A stretch of DNA of 8,683 nt from Terriglobia bacterium (GTDB lineage: Bacteria > Acidobacteriota > Terriglobia > UBA7540), in assembly GCA_030049455.1 (NCBI GenBank), contig JASIKV010000352.1, positions 1 to 8,683 on the forward strand, read 5' to 3'. The notes beneath the pieces were generated by a model that was given only the letters and a program-made list of their open reading frames with translations, searched no databases and was not told the DNA's origin. The position numbers and the translations under genes are program-made. Of this stretch, positions 1 to 6,055 are shown one piece after another. The stretch's first letter is position 1. Each line of letters begins with the position of its first letter.

Positions 1-602
1 GCCTTGCCGCGCCTCGCCGCAGACCATAGGACCACTCGAAGGGCAAAAAGCGCAAAGACCAGCGCGCCGTAGAACAGCGGTTTGCGCTCATCCGACTTGA
101 CCAGCCAATAATAGTGCACCACGCCGGCAGCGGCAGTAGCGTAAATCAGCCGATGCAATGCCAGCCAGCGCCTGCCCCCCAAGCGGCGAATCCAGCCTGC
201 CGTGGAAGTGATCGCCAGCGGAATCATCAGGACAAAACCCGTGAACCCTGCGGTGATGAAATGCCGTTTGCGAACATCGGCCAGCATTTCCGCCCAGTCA
301 AAAAACTTGTCCAACCCGATCCAGGTGCCGAAGTGCAGGAACCCGTAAAAGAACGCGAACAGACCCAGCATTCGTCGAAAGCGAATGAACTCCGGCAGTC
401 GCAGCATCTTGCGCGCGGGTGTCACGCTCAGAGTGATGACGATGAAAATGAGGGTCCAGTCGCCGGTCTGATGCGTAATGAACTCGATGGGATTGGCGGT
501 CAGGTGGTGGTGCACCGCCCGCCAGACCAGTTGGCCCAGCGGGACCAGACACAACAGAAACACGGGTAACTTGATCCACTTGCTGCTGAGGATCTGGCGC
601 AA
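1..602 (-). CDS. msrQ: MsrQ, haem-containing membrane electron donor to MsrP (3' end cut by window edge)
   Basis: This is the inner-membrane cytochrome b-type subunit that passes electrons from the quinone pool or a flavin reductase to periplasmic MsrP. The open frame gives 200 residues before the window ends; E. coli MsrQ has about 211, so only the C-terminus is missing. Seen in the sequence: about six hydrophobic segments and three histidines at the known haem-ligand positions, H90 (FLHF), H150 (ALHRLIY) and H163 (VVHYYW), each within one residue of the E. coli numbering. There is no in-frame ATG. I chose the TTG at 602 because it matches the E. coli N-terminus and has a weak GGTGA-type ribosome site just ahead. 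An ATT at 623 is the other possibility. The start lies 13 bases after the msrP stop, so the two genes are almost certainly cotranscribed and perhaps translationally coupled. The family call is firm; the exact start is not. Confidence 0.88.
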   Translation of the reverse strand, partial: MRQILSSKWIKLPVFLLCLVPLGQLVWRAVHHHLTANPIEFITHQTGDWTLIFIVITLSVTPARKMLRLPEFIRFRRMLGLFAFFYGFLHFGTWIGLDKFFDWAEMLADVRKRHFITAGFTGFVLMIPLAITSTAGWIRRLGGRRWLALHRLIYATAAAGVVHYYWLVKSDERKPLFYGALVFALFALRVVLWSAARRGK

Positions 603-615
603 CCGATCACCATAC

Positions 616-1572
616 TTAGAAATTTTTTCTCAGGTCCATGCCGGTATAGAGTGACGCGACCTGGTCATAACCATTGAACATGAGAGTGTTGCGGCGGAAA
701 AATTCACCCAGGCGGCGTTCTTTGGCCTGGCTCCAGCGCGGATGATCCACGCCCGGGTTCACGTTGGAATAGAATCCGTATTCAACCGGATTCGCCAGGT
801 TCCAGGTTGTATCGGGCTTCTTTTCCACCAGCTTGATCTTCACCAATGACTTGATGCTCTTGAATCCGTACTTCCAGGGAATCACCATGCGCACCGGCGC
901 TCCGTCCTGGTTCGGAAGGGATTCACCAAACATTCCGAAGCACAGGAGCGTCAACGGATGCATGGCCTCATCCAGCCTCAATCCCTCAATATACGGCAAT
1001 TCGATCCCCGCGCGGCTCCCCAGCGGCATCTGACTCGGGCTGTAGTAGCTCTCAAATGCCACGAACTTCGCTTTGGGTTGCGGCGAAACTTCCTTCAGCA
1101 ACGCGCTGAACGAGTAGCCGATCCACGGCACGACAATTGACCACGCCTCCACACAGCGGTGACGGTAGATGCGCTCCTCGAGAGGCGCCAGTTTCTGCAA
1201 TTCCTCGACGGAAAAGGTGCGAGGCTTGTCCACCAAGCCGCTGACCTTCACGCTCCACGGTGAAGTTTGAAAGCGGGTGGCGTTCATCGCCGGGTCTTCC
1301 TTTCCAGTGCCGAATTCGTAAAAGTTGTTGTAGTGCGTCACGTCATCATAGGGCGTGACTTGCTCGGTGGTGCTGAACGGACTCTTCGCCGCCACGCTCA
1401 GCTTCGCGGCCTGAACTTTTTGCGTTGGCCACGCCAGCTCACGAAGGGTTTGCCCTGCCAGCGCCCCCGCCGTCAAACCGAAGACACCGGTCAGAAATTT
1501 TCGCCGATTCAGATAAAGCCACCTGGGGGTAATTTCCGACCAAGGGACTTCCGAATTTTTCTTGATCAGCAC
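616..1572 (-). CDS. msrP: MsrP, periplasmic methionine sulfoxide reductase, molybdopterin catalytic subunit
   Basis: MsrP (formerly YedY) reduces free and protein-bound methionine sulfoxide in the periplasm, using electrons from MsrQ. The 318-residue protein has a twin-arginine signal (RRKFL at 23-27, hydrophobic stretch to about 47, probable cleavage near VQAA at 53-56), so it should be exported folded with its cofactor. The sulfite-oxidase-type Mo-pterin domain follows. Cys140 in HRCVEAWSIVVPW is the expected molybdenum ligand. The blocks EGLRLDEAMHPLTLL (196-210), GAPVRMVIPWKYGFKSIKS (224-242) and YGFYSNVNPGVDHPRWSQA (265-283) closely match E. coli MsrP. Length is normal and nothing is truncated. 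The start is a GTG at 1572 with an AGAGGGG ribosome site six bases upstream. msrQ follows directly. Its promoter probably lies near 1675-1701, overlapped by a palindrome. Confidence 0.95.
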   Translation of the reverse strand: MLIKKNSEVPWSEITPRWLYLNRRKFLTGVFGLTAGALAGQTLRELAWPTQKVQAAKLSVAAKSPFSTTEQVTPYDDVTHYNNFYEFGTGKEDPAMNATRFQTSPWSVKVSGLVDKPRTFSVEELQKLAPLEERIYRHRCVEAWSIVVPWIGYSFSALLKEVSPQPKAKFVAFESYYSPSQMPLGSRAGIELPYIEGLRLDEAMHPLTLLCFGMFGESLPNQDGAPVRMVIPWKYGFKSIKSLVKIKLVEKKPDTTWNLANPVEYGFYSNVNPGVDHPRWSQAKERRLGEFFRRNTLMFNGYDQVASLYTGMDLRKNF

Positions 1573-1659
1573 GTTTTACCCCTCTGACCCCGCGAGAGAT
1601 CTCAGTCCGGAGAATGAGGGCGCCGGCCCACGCATTTGACGAGCCCACATCATGCTTTA

Positions 1660-1679
1660 AGAATGCCCCTCTGCATTCT
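1660..1679. promoter_or_regulatory. Perfect 7+7 palindrome, candidate operator of msrPQ
   Basis: The sequence reads AGAATGC, six bases (CCCTCT), then GCATTCT: a perfect inverted repeat of 7-bp arms. It overlaps the proposed -10 hexamer of msrP (1675-1680, minus strand) and the expected transcription start near 1668. A repressor bound here would block the promoter. In RNA it would form a small hairpin at the very 5' end. The repeat is seen directly; the operator role is inferred and the regulator is unknown. Confidence 0.45.
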
Positions 1680-1701
1680 ACCTTATTGGACGTTTTTTCA
1701 A
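1675..1701 (-). promoter_or_regulatory. Candidate sigma-70-type promoter for msrPQ
   Basis: On the minus strand TTGAAA (1701-1696) is followed after 15 bases by TAGAAT (1680-1675); each hexamer matches the consensus at five of six positions. The spacer is shorter than the preferred 17, which weakens the case. The implied leader to the GTG at 1572 is about 95 bases long. Confidence 0.35.
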
Positions 1702-1727
1702 TCTTCAAGGATGCACAGAAACGATGC

Positions 1728-1759
1728 GCTCGCACCAGCTTGTGCGGCGCTTTGCGAGC
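1728..1759. repeat. Inverted repeat in the msrP/kinase intergenic region
   Basis: GCTCGCA at 1728-1734 and TGCGAGC at 1753-1759 are perfect 7-bp complements separated by 18 bases. A second, mutually exclusive stem lies inside and partly overlaps it: CGCAC at 1731-1735 with GTGCG at 1742-1746. It lies between the two divergent promoters proposed here. No run of T follows either arm, so it is not an intrinsic terminator. Function unknown; a protein-binding site is possible. Confidence 0.35.
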
Positions 1760-1780
1760 AATTTTCGGTATTGCTAAATC
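1752..1780 (+). promoter_or_regulatory. Weak candidate promoter for the sugar kinase
   Basis: TTGCGA (1752-1757) and TAAATC (1775-1780) are spaced by exactly 17 bases. They match the sigma-70 consensus only four and three of six times, so this is a weak call. Its position just upstream of the 1781-1794 palindrome gives some support. It would leave a leader of about 70 bases before the GTG at 1858. Confidence 0.25.
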
Positions 1781-1794
1781 AACCTTGAAAGGTT
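1781..1794. promoter_or_regulatory. 14-bp palindrome AACCTT-GA-AAGGTT, candidate operator of the sugar kinase
   Basis: Two perfect 6-bp arms flank a 2-bp centre, which is the compact dyad typical of a dimeric repressor site. It falls immediately after the proposed -10 box, over the expected start of transcription, where binding would repress. An overlapping alternative pair, GCTAA at 1773-1777 with TTAGC at 1793-1797, extends the symmetry. Sugar-kinase genes are often controlled by LacI or GntR-type repressors, but none is encoded in the window. Confidence 0.4.
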
Positions 1795-1824
1795 AGCTTG
1801 ATGCCCTCCTGAGCTGTAAGGTCC

Positions 1825-1843
1825 AATTCGGGAAAATCGAATT
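1825..1843 (+). repeat. Hairpin-forming inverted repeat in the kinase leader
   Basis: AATTCG at 1825-1830 and CGAATT at 1838-1843 are perfect complements around a 7-base loop. The repeat ends two bases before the GGGGA ribosome site (1846-1850) of the kinase. In the mRNA this small, AU-rich hairpin would stand next to that site; alternatively it is a DNA operator. The role is inferred. Confidence 0.3.
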
Positions 1844-1857
1844 CCGGGGATAGTGCG

Positions 1858-2742
1858 GTGAAGATTGTCAGCATCGGCGAGGTACTTTGGGACGTCATTG
1901 GAGAAAAAGAATATCTGGGAGGCGCAGCCCTCAATTTTGCCGCACACGCAGCGCGACTGGGGCACACGGTTTTCTTTGTAAGCGCCGTCGGCAGGGATGA
2001 GCGTGGCCGCCGTGTGCTCGAACGCATGGAAGAGATTGGCCTCTCTACCCGCTACGTGCGCCAAATTTCATCCCACCCGACGGGCATCGTCTCCGTGGAA
2101 TTGAATTCAGCCGGCGTGCCTCGGTTTACTCTGCATCATCCCGCAGCCTATGATGCTCCGGAACTTACGAATGGCGAAGCGGCAGAACTACTGTCACCGC
2201 CCCCCGACTGGATTTACTTCGGGACGCTCTTTCAGATGAGCCCCCAAGCGCGGGATTTGACCTACCGCCTGATTGATTCGCATTGCGGCGCGCGGCTGTT
2301 TTATGACGTCAACCTTCGCAAGGACCATCACACCGTCCCGCTTTTGCGGGAGCTGATGGGTCGCGGCCAGGTGGTAAAGCTCAATGAGGATGAAGCTGCC
2401 GATGTTGACCGGATGTTTGGCCGCGCCTCTCGCTCCATTGAGGAATTCTGCCGCACCTACTCCGCGGAATTTTGCTGGCAATCCGCTTGTGTTACACGCG
2501 GGGAAAAAGGGTGCGCCATGCTCGTGAACGGGGAATTTGTCGAAGCGCCGGGATTTTCCGTGAAAGCGGTCGATACGGTGGGGGCGGGCGATGCCTTCGC
2601 TGCCGCTTTCGTCCACGGCCTGAGTCTGAAGTGGCCTGCGCCGCGAATCGCCGACTTCGCCAATCGCGTCGCTGCCCTCGTCGCCAGCCGGCCCGGCGGC
2701 ACTCCGGCCTGGACTGTCGAAGAAGCTCTGGCTCTCCGCTAG
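1858..2742 (+). CDS. PfkB-family carbohydrate kinase (fructokinase/ribokinase-like)
   Basis: This cytoplasmic kinase transfers phosphate from ATP to a sugar or sugar-like alcohol. The 294-residue length is normal for the family. The first PfkB signature is GGAALNFAAHAARLG (21-35), which helps bind substrate. The second is DTVGAGDAFAAAF (239-251), with Asp245 as the catalytic base and GAGD as the anion hole. A nucleotide-binding segment runs through ACVTRGEKGCAML (210-222). The opening GEVLWDVIG with GGAALNF resembles the fructokinase-like branch, but sequence alone cannot settle the substrate. The start is a GTG at 1858 with GGGGA seven bases upstream; M-K-I-V-S-I-G-E is where the family usually begins. 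The gene is divergent from msrP and convergent with the HAD gene, 31 bases away. It could also be a ribokinase or a deoxysugar kinase. Confidence 0.9.
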   Translation: MKIVSIGEVLWDVIGEKEYLGGAALNFAAHAARLGHTVFFVSAVGRDERGRRVLERMEEIGLSTRYVRQISSHPTGIVSVELNSAGVPRFTLHHPAAYDAPELTNGEAAELLSPPPDWIYFGTLFQMSPQARDLTYRLIDSHCGARLFYDVNLRKDHHTVPLLRELMGRGQVVKLNEDEAADVDRMFGRASRSIEEFCRTYSAEFCWQSACVTRGEKGCAMLVNGEFVEAPGFSVKAVDTVGAGDAFAAAFVHGLSLKWPAPRIADFANRVAALVASRPGGTPAWTVEEALALR

Positions 2743-2773
2743 GCGTCCAGGGGCGAAACTTCAAATGGGAAAG

Positions 2774-3487
2774 TCAGATCTTCTGAAGAACCACATCCAA
2801 TTCCGGCAAAAATGTGATTCGCGGACACTGTGCCTTCGGGTAGGCTTCAACTCGATCGATCAGCACACCACGCAAACCTGCAAGCTGCGCGCCGCCCACG
2901 TCTGTGGCGTGGGTGTCACCCACAAACACCGCTTCGTTTGCTGAAACTTTTGCCCTGGCGAGAGCTAATTGAAAAATCTCGGGATGAGGCTTCTCCACGC
3001 CCACGACCGCGGAGTCGAATACTGCCTGAAAGTAGTCGCGCAATCCCACATTCCGCAACTGATCTTCAATGGTCCCGACGGAATTGGAAATGACAGCGAG
3101 AAAGTAGCCCCGTTCCTTCAACGTTGCCAGGTAGCCCGGCGTCTCCGGCTGCACTACCGACCACGTGCGGATGTCGCGGAACCCGTCTGCCACAAGGCGA
3201 ATCAGGCGCGGGTGCTCGGTTTCCGGGGCGCCGATAACCTTCATCAACGAGGCGAGATACTCAACCCAGTAGTAATGGTCGATGGATCGCGGAACTTCGC
3301 CTTTGCGAATTTGCGGCCACAGCCACTCGTCGAGTTTTTCCTTTGCCTCGCGCTCTGCTGCGTGGAAATTTTCAATGCGCGCCGGGTAACCCTGCTCCGT
3401 CAGGTCGCGCGCCCGCAAATCGAGCCGTGGATATACCAGCGTATTGCCCGCGTCAAATAAGATGGCGCGAATCGGGGAGGATTTCAT
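2774..3487 (-). CDS. HAD-superfamily hydrolase, probable phosphatase (HAD-IA type)
   Basis: A predicted soluble phosphatase of 237 residues. Motif I is ILFDAGNTLV, with nucleophile Asp12. Motif II is VISNS (Ser134), motif III is the lysine of GVEKPHPEIF (Lys166), and motif IV is VFVGDTHATDVGGAQ (Asp191, Asp196). An alpha-helical cap of roughly residues 20-110 lies between motifs I and II, as in subclass I, and is rich in charged and aromatic residues. The usual second aspartate of motif I (DxD), the general acid, is Gly14 here. This FDAGxT variant recurs in some HAD proteins and may lower phosphatase activity or indicate a different reaction. The ATG at 3487 has a strong AAGGAGAG ribosome site (3491-3498) and an extended -10 promoter upstream. 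The substrate is unknown. The sugar kinase next to it is transcribed towards it, so there is no operon evidence linking the two. Confidence 0.88.
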   Translation of the reverse strand: MKSSPIRAILFDAGNTLVYPRLDLRARDLTEQGYPARIENFHAAEREAKEKLDEWLWPQIRKGEVPRSIDHYYWVEYLASLMKVIGAPETEHPRLIRLVADGFRDIRTWSVVQPETPGYLATLKERGYFLAVISNSVGTIEDQLRNVGLRDYFQAVFDSAVVGVEKPHPEIFQLALARAKVSANEAVFVGDTHATDVGGAQLAGLRGVLIDRVEAYPKAQCPRITFLPELDVVLQKI

Positions 3488-3490
3488 TTA

Positions 3491-3498
3491 CTCTCCTT
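3491..3498 (-). promoter_or_regulatory. Strong ribosome binding site of the HAD gene
   Basis: On the minus strand AAGGAGAG lies three bases ahead of the ATG at 3487, counting from the end of the motif, with the GGAG core about five bases away. It is one of the best Shine-Dalgarno matches in the window and fixes this start. Confidence 0.75.
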
Positions 3499-3517
3499 GT
3501 TTTTCTGGAACGCCGGC

Positions 3518-3526
3518 ATTATATCA
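3518..3526 (-). promoter_or_regulatory. Extended -10 promoter of the HAD gene
   Basis: On the minus strand the sequence TGATATAAT contains a perfect TATAAT (3523-3518) preceded by the TGn extension. Extended -10 promoters need little or no -35 box, and none is visible 17 bases upstream (GGAAGG). Transcription would start near 3511, giving a leader of about 24 bases that contains the strong ribosome site. This is the most convincing promoter in the window. Confidence 0.6.
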
Positions 3527-3529
3527 GGT

Positions 3530-3540
3530 GATGACTCATC
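3530..3540. promoter_or_regulatory. 11-bp palindrome GATGA-C-TCATC between two divergent promoters
   Basis: Perfect 5-bp arms flank a single central base. It lies three bases upstream of the extended -10 element of the HAD gene, where the -35 spacer would be, and about 60 bases upstream of the expected thioredoxin-gene start. One bound protein could therefore affect both genes. The symmetry is seen; the regulatory role is inferred, and an 11-bp dyad can arise by chance. Confidence 0.3.
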
Positions 3541-3560
3541 CCTTCCGGGGGGAAATCGCC

Positions 3561-3590
3561 TTGACCCGTCGCGACTCTTAACACTAGATT
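3561..3590 (+). promoter_or_regulatory. Candidate sigma-70 promoter of the TPR-thioredoxin gene
   Basis: TTGACC (3561-3566, five of six matches) is followed after 18 bases by TAGATT (3585-3590, four of six). Transcription would begin at about 3597, just before the ribosome site at 3607-3614. This places the start codon at 3621 or 3624 rather than at the GTG at 3597. Confidence 0.45.
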
Positions 3591-3623
3591 AGCCTTGTGT
3601 GTTTCTGGAGAGGATTTCGAGTG

Positions 3624-4970
3624 ATGCCTATAATCCCTCGGGCGTCGCAACGAGGTATGACCCGACTCGCTTTGTGCCTGTGCCTTGTTGGAAGCTCAGG
3701 TTTGGGCTTCTTGCCGGCCGCCCAGTCCGGCGGGAAGCCGCCCTCTCCGACGCCCTCGACGCAGACCTCCACTGACGTGGAAGAGCAGGCAGCCCTGGAC
3801 GAGGCCTTTCGGTCGGCGCAGGACAATCCTCAGATTCTCATCAAGAATTTGGATGGCTTCCTGACGCGCTTCCCGAAAACCTCAAGGCGGGAAATTGTGC
3901 TGAGGACGATCTGCAGTTACGCCTTGGACGCCAATGCCCCGGATGTCGTCGCGCGTTACGGCCAGATGCTTCTGGAAATCACCCCCGACGATCCGCAAGT
4001 CCTCAGCTTGGTTCTTGACGCCATGTCCCGCGACAATGACCAGGCCGAGCACGAACGCGCCATCGAGTATTCTTCCAAGCTGATCAGGATCGCGGAAGAT
4101 GAGCGCGATCGGGTTGCGACAATGGGTGCCAGTCATAATTCCCCCAAGCAATGGGCCGAGCGCATTGCGGCTCTTTACGCGCAACGCGCAGGATTTTATC
4201 GACAGTCCGGCGATCTGGATAAAGCCATCGCAGACGACAAAAAGAGCTACGAGGTCTATCCAACTTCGCGAGTCGCTGAGCAACTGGGGGATGCTGTGCT
4301 GAAGAAGGGCGATTCGGCCCAGGCCTTGGATTATTACCTCACCGCATTTGCCTTTCCCGGCAAGACGTCTGACCCGGAGCATCGGCGCGAGGTTCGACGC
4401 AAGCTGGGAAGCGTGTACATCCAGCAGCATGGGTCCGATGATGGGTTGGGAAACCTTGTGCTGGCCAGATATGACTCCCTGAACGCCCAACTCGCCGATC
4501 GCCTGTCGGCTGACAACCCGCAAAATGCCGGCCATCATGACCCTTTTGAGTTCGTTCTTGAGAATCTGGATGGAACACCGCTTCCCCTGGCAACCTACCG
4601 CGGCAAAGTGGTGGTCATTGACTTTTGGGCAACGTGGTGCGGACCCTGCCGCATGCAAGGACAACTCGTGGAACAAGTGGCCAAAGAATTCCGCGGGGAT
4701 TCAAGCGCTTCCTTCCTCTCCCTAAATACGGATGCCGACCGAAGCGGCGTCCCGGAGTTCCTCAGCCGGCAAGGGTGGACCTTCCCTGTGGCCTATGCTC
4801 AGGGACTGGATCAATTTCTTGATATCAGGTCGCTCCCCACGTTGGTGATTTTCAATCGCCAGGGGCGCGTCGTTTATCGGGAGGATGGAGTGAACGCTGC
4901 GACCTTCGCACTGGAACTCACCAGGCACCTGCGTGCGGCGTTGCAGGAATCTGCGCGGACTAACCCCTAG
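3624..4970 (+). CDS. Exported TPR-repeat protein with C-terminal TlpA-like thioredoxin domain
   Basis: A 448-residue protein that likely works outside the cytoplasm as a thiol-disulfide reductase. Residues 1-34 form a Sec signal: arginines at 6, 10 and 14, a hydrophobic core from 15 to 30, then PAAQS. A Pro/Ser/Thr-rich linker (36-50) follows. The middle, about 55-300, is helical with TPR-like units; the clearest are 184-213 (GDLDKAI) and 217-245 (KGDSAQAL). The thioredoxin domain fills about 305-440, with FWATWCGPCRM (catalytic Cys339 and Cys342) and the cis-proline Pro405 in SLPTLVIF. GGAGAGGA-like purines at 3607-3614 precede both GTG 3621 and ATG 3624; the frame is also open to a GTG at 3597, which I consider too close to the promoter. 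The TPR part may dock a client protein. It resembles TlpA/ResA-type proteins, but the partner is unknown. It converges on the deaminase gene 32 bases away. Confidence 0.85.
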   Translation: MPIIPRASQRGMTRLALCLCLVGSSGLGFLPAAQSGGKPPSPTPSTQTSTDVEEQAALDEAFRSAQDNPQILIKNLDGFLTRFPKTSRREIVLRTICSYALDANAPDVVARYGQMLLEITPDDPQVLSLVLDAMSRDNDQAEHERAIEYSSKLIRIAEDERDRVATMGASHNSPKQWAERIAALYAQRAGFYRQSGDLDKAIADDKKSYEVYPTSRVAEQLGDAVLKKGDSAQALDYYLTAFAFPGKTSDPEHRREVRRKLGSVYIQQHGSDDGLGNLVLARYDSLNAQLADRLSADNPQNAGHHDPFEFVLENLDGTPLPLATYRGKVVVIDFWATWCGPCRMQGQLVEQVAKEFRGDSSASFLSLNTDADRSGVPEFLSRQGWTFPVAYAQGLDQFLDIRSLPTLVIFNRQGRVVYREDGVNAATFALELTRHLRAALQESARTNP

Positions 4971-5002
4971 TGAATCATCAAAAGTGAACTCGCCATTGCT
5001 TC

Positions 5003-6028
5003 TTACACCCTCGCCAACTCTGCTTCCAGAGCCTGTTTTTCGCCGGCGCTCATGAAGGAAGCGCGAATAGCGTTCCGGCACAAGTCGGCTGCCGTCTCGC
5101 GTTGAAACCCAAAGCAGTTGGTGGCTCGCACAAACTCATCCTGCAGGCTCGTTCCAAACATCGCGGGATCATCGGAATTGAGCGTTACGGTCAAGCCAGC
5201 ATCCAGGAACTTTGGCAAGGGATGATCCTCCCATCGCGCGATTAATCCCGTACACACATTACTGCTCGGGCAAACCTCCAGTGGAATTTGCCGCTCGCGC
5301 AACAAGGCAACGACATTGCTGTCTTGCAGGGCAGTCAGGCCATGTCCAACGCGCTCGGCGCCCAGCAGTTCAACGGCATCGCGAATGCTCTCCGGCCCAC
5401 AAGCCTCACCGGCATGCGCCAAACAGTGAAGCCCCAGGTCGCGCGCCTCACGAAAGACGTCGCCGAAAAGTTTTGCGTGTCCGCGCGCTTCGTCGCCGCC
5501 AATCCCCAAGCCCATGACCCCCCGCGAGCGCAAGCGCGCAGCGGCTTGCAGCACTTCGCGCGCGTGGTCCACGCCGAAATGCCGGATGGCATCGAAGATC
5601 CACCTGACCTTCACTCCCGTGTGCGGCTCCGCTTTTTTCGCGGCGTCCGCTACGGCCTCAAATATGGCGTCAACCGATTGCTTCTTCCAGAGAACCACGC
5701 CTGCGGCGAAGGTGATCTCCGCATACCGCACGTTTTGATTGGCCAGCCACTCAATCAGTCGCGTGGTCACCAGGGCATAATCGCCCGGCGTCTCAATCAG
5801 TAGCGAGACCAGCTTGAATGCTTCGAGGAAGTCGCGAAAGTTCGCATAGCGGAAATGATTTGAGCGGCGTGCGGCAATCCATTCCTCAGCTTTTTGTCTC
5901 AAGCCGGTCTTGGTGGCCGATAACTCCAGCAAGGTTTCCGGCCGCGCCGCTCCCTCCAGGTGGAGGTGCAACTCGACTTTCGGCAGCCGGGCAATGTAGG
6001 AGTCGAGGGAGGAGTCGTTTTCAATCAT
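5003..6028 (-). CDS. Adenosine deaminase family enzyme (possible aminodeoxyfutalosine deaminase)
   Basis: A zinc hydrolase of 341 residues that removes the 6-amino group from an adenine-containing nucleoside. All metal and catalytic elements are present: HLHLEGA (His21, His23), GIGGDE (175-180), HAGE (His205, Glu208 as catalytic acid), GHGL (His229) and NSDDPAMF (Asp286, Asp287). Length is typical. Family members of this kind deaminate adenosine for purine salvage; some close relatives instead act on 6-aminodeoxyfutalosine in menaquinone synthesis, and the sequence alone does not decide. It starts at ATG 6028, 27 bases after the permease stop, with no clear ribosome site, so its translation may depend on the upstream gene. 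The permease followed by the deaminase suggests uptake and release of nitrogen compounds in one unit, which is an inference. Confidence 0.9.
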   Translation of the reverse strand: MIENDSSLDSYIARLPKVELHLHLEGAARPETLLELSATKTGLRQKAEEWIAARRSNHFRYANFRDFLEAFKLVSLLIETPGDYALVTTRLIEWLANQNVRYAEITFAAGVVLWKKQSVDAIFEAVADAAKKAEPHTGVKVRWIFDAIRHFGVDHAREVLQAAARLRSRGVMGLGIGGDEARGHAKLFGDVFREARDLGLHCLAHAGEACGPESIRDAVELLGAERVGHGLTALQDSNVVALLRERQIPLEVCPSSNVCTGLIARWEDHPLPKFLDAGLTVTLNSDDPAMFGTSLQDEFVRATNCFGFQRETAADLCRNAIRASFMSAGEKQALEAELARV

Positions 6029-6055
6029 CAGGTGAGAACGAAGCCTGCGCGGTCT

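Noticed and set aside
1614..1796. A 60-codon plus-strand frame in the msrP/kinase intergenic region
   Set aside because: No ribosome site, no recognisable features, and it overlaps the candidate promoters and dyads.
2743..2773. Possible bidirectional terminator between the convergent kinase and HAD genes
   Set aside because: Only a 5-bp stem (TCAGA/TCTGA around 2774-2786) is visible, inside the end of the HAD gene, with no T run.
3882..4676. A minus-strand open frame of 264 codons antisense to the TPR-thioredoxin gene
   Set aside because: The opposite strand has clear thioredoxin motifs and a signal peptide; this product has no family features.
4971..5002. Possible terminator between the thioredoxin gene and the deaminase gene
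   Set aside because: No inverted repeat or T tract of useful length is visible in this 32-base gap.
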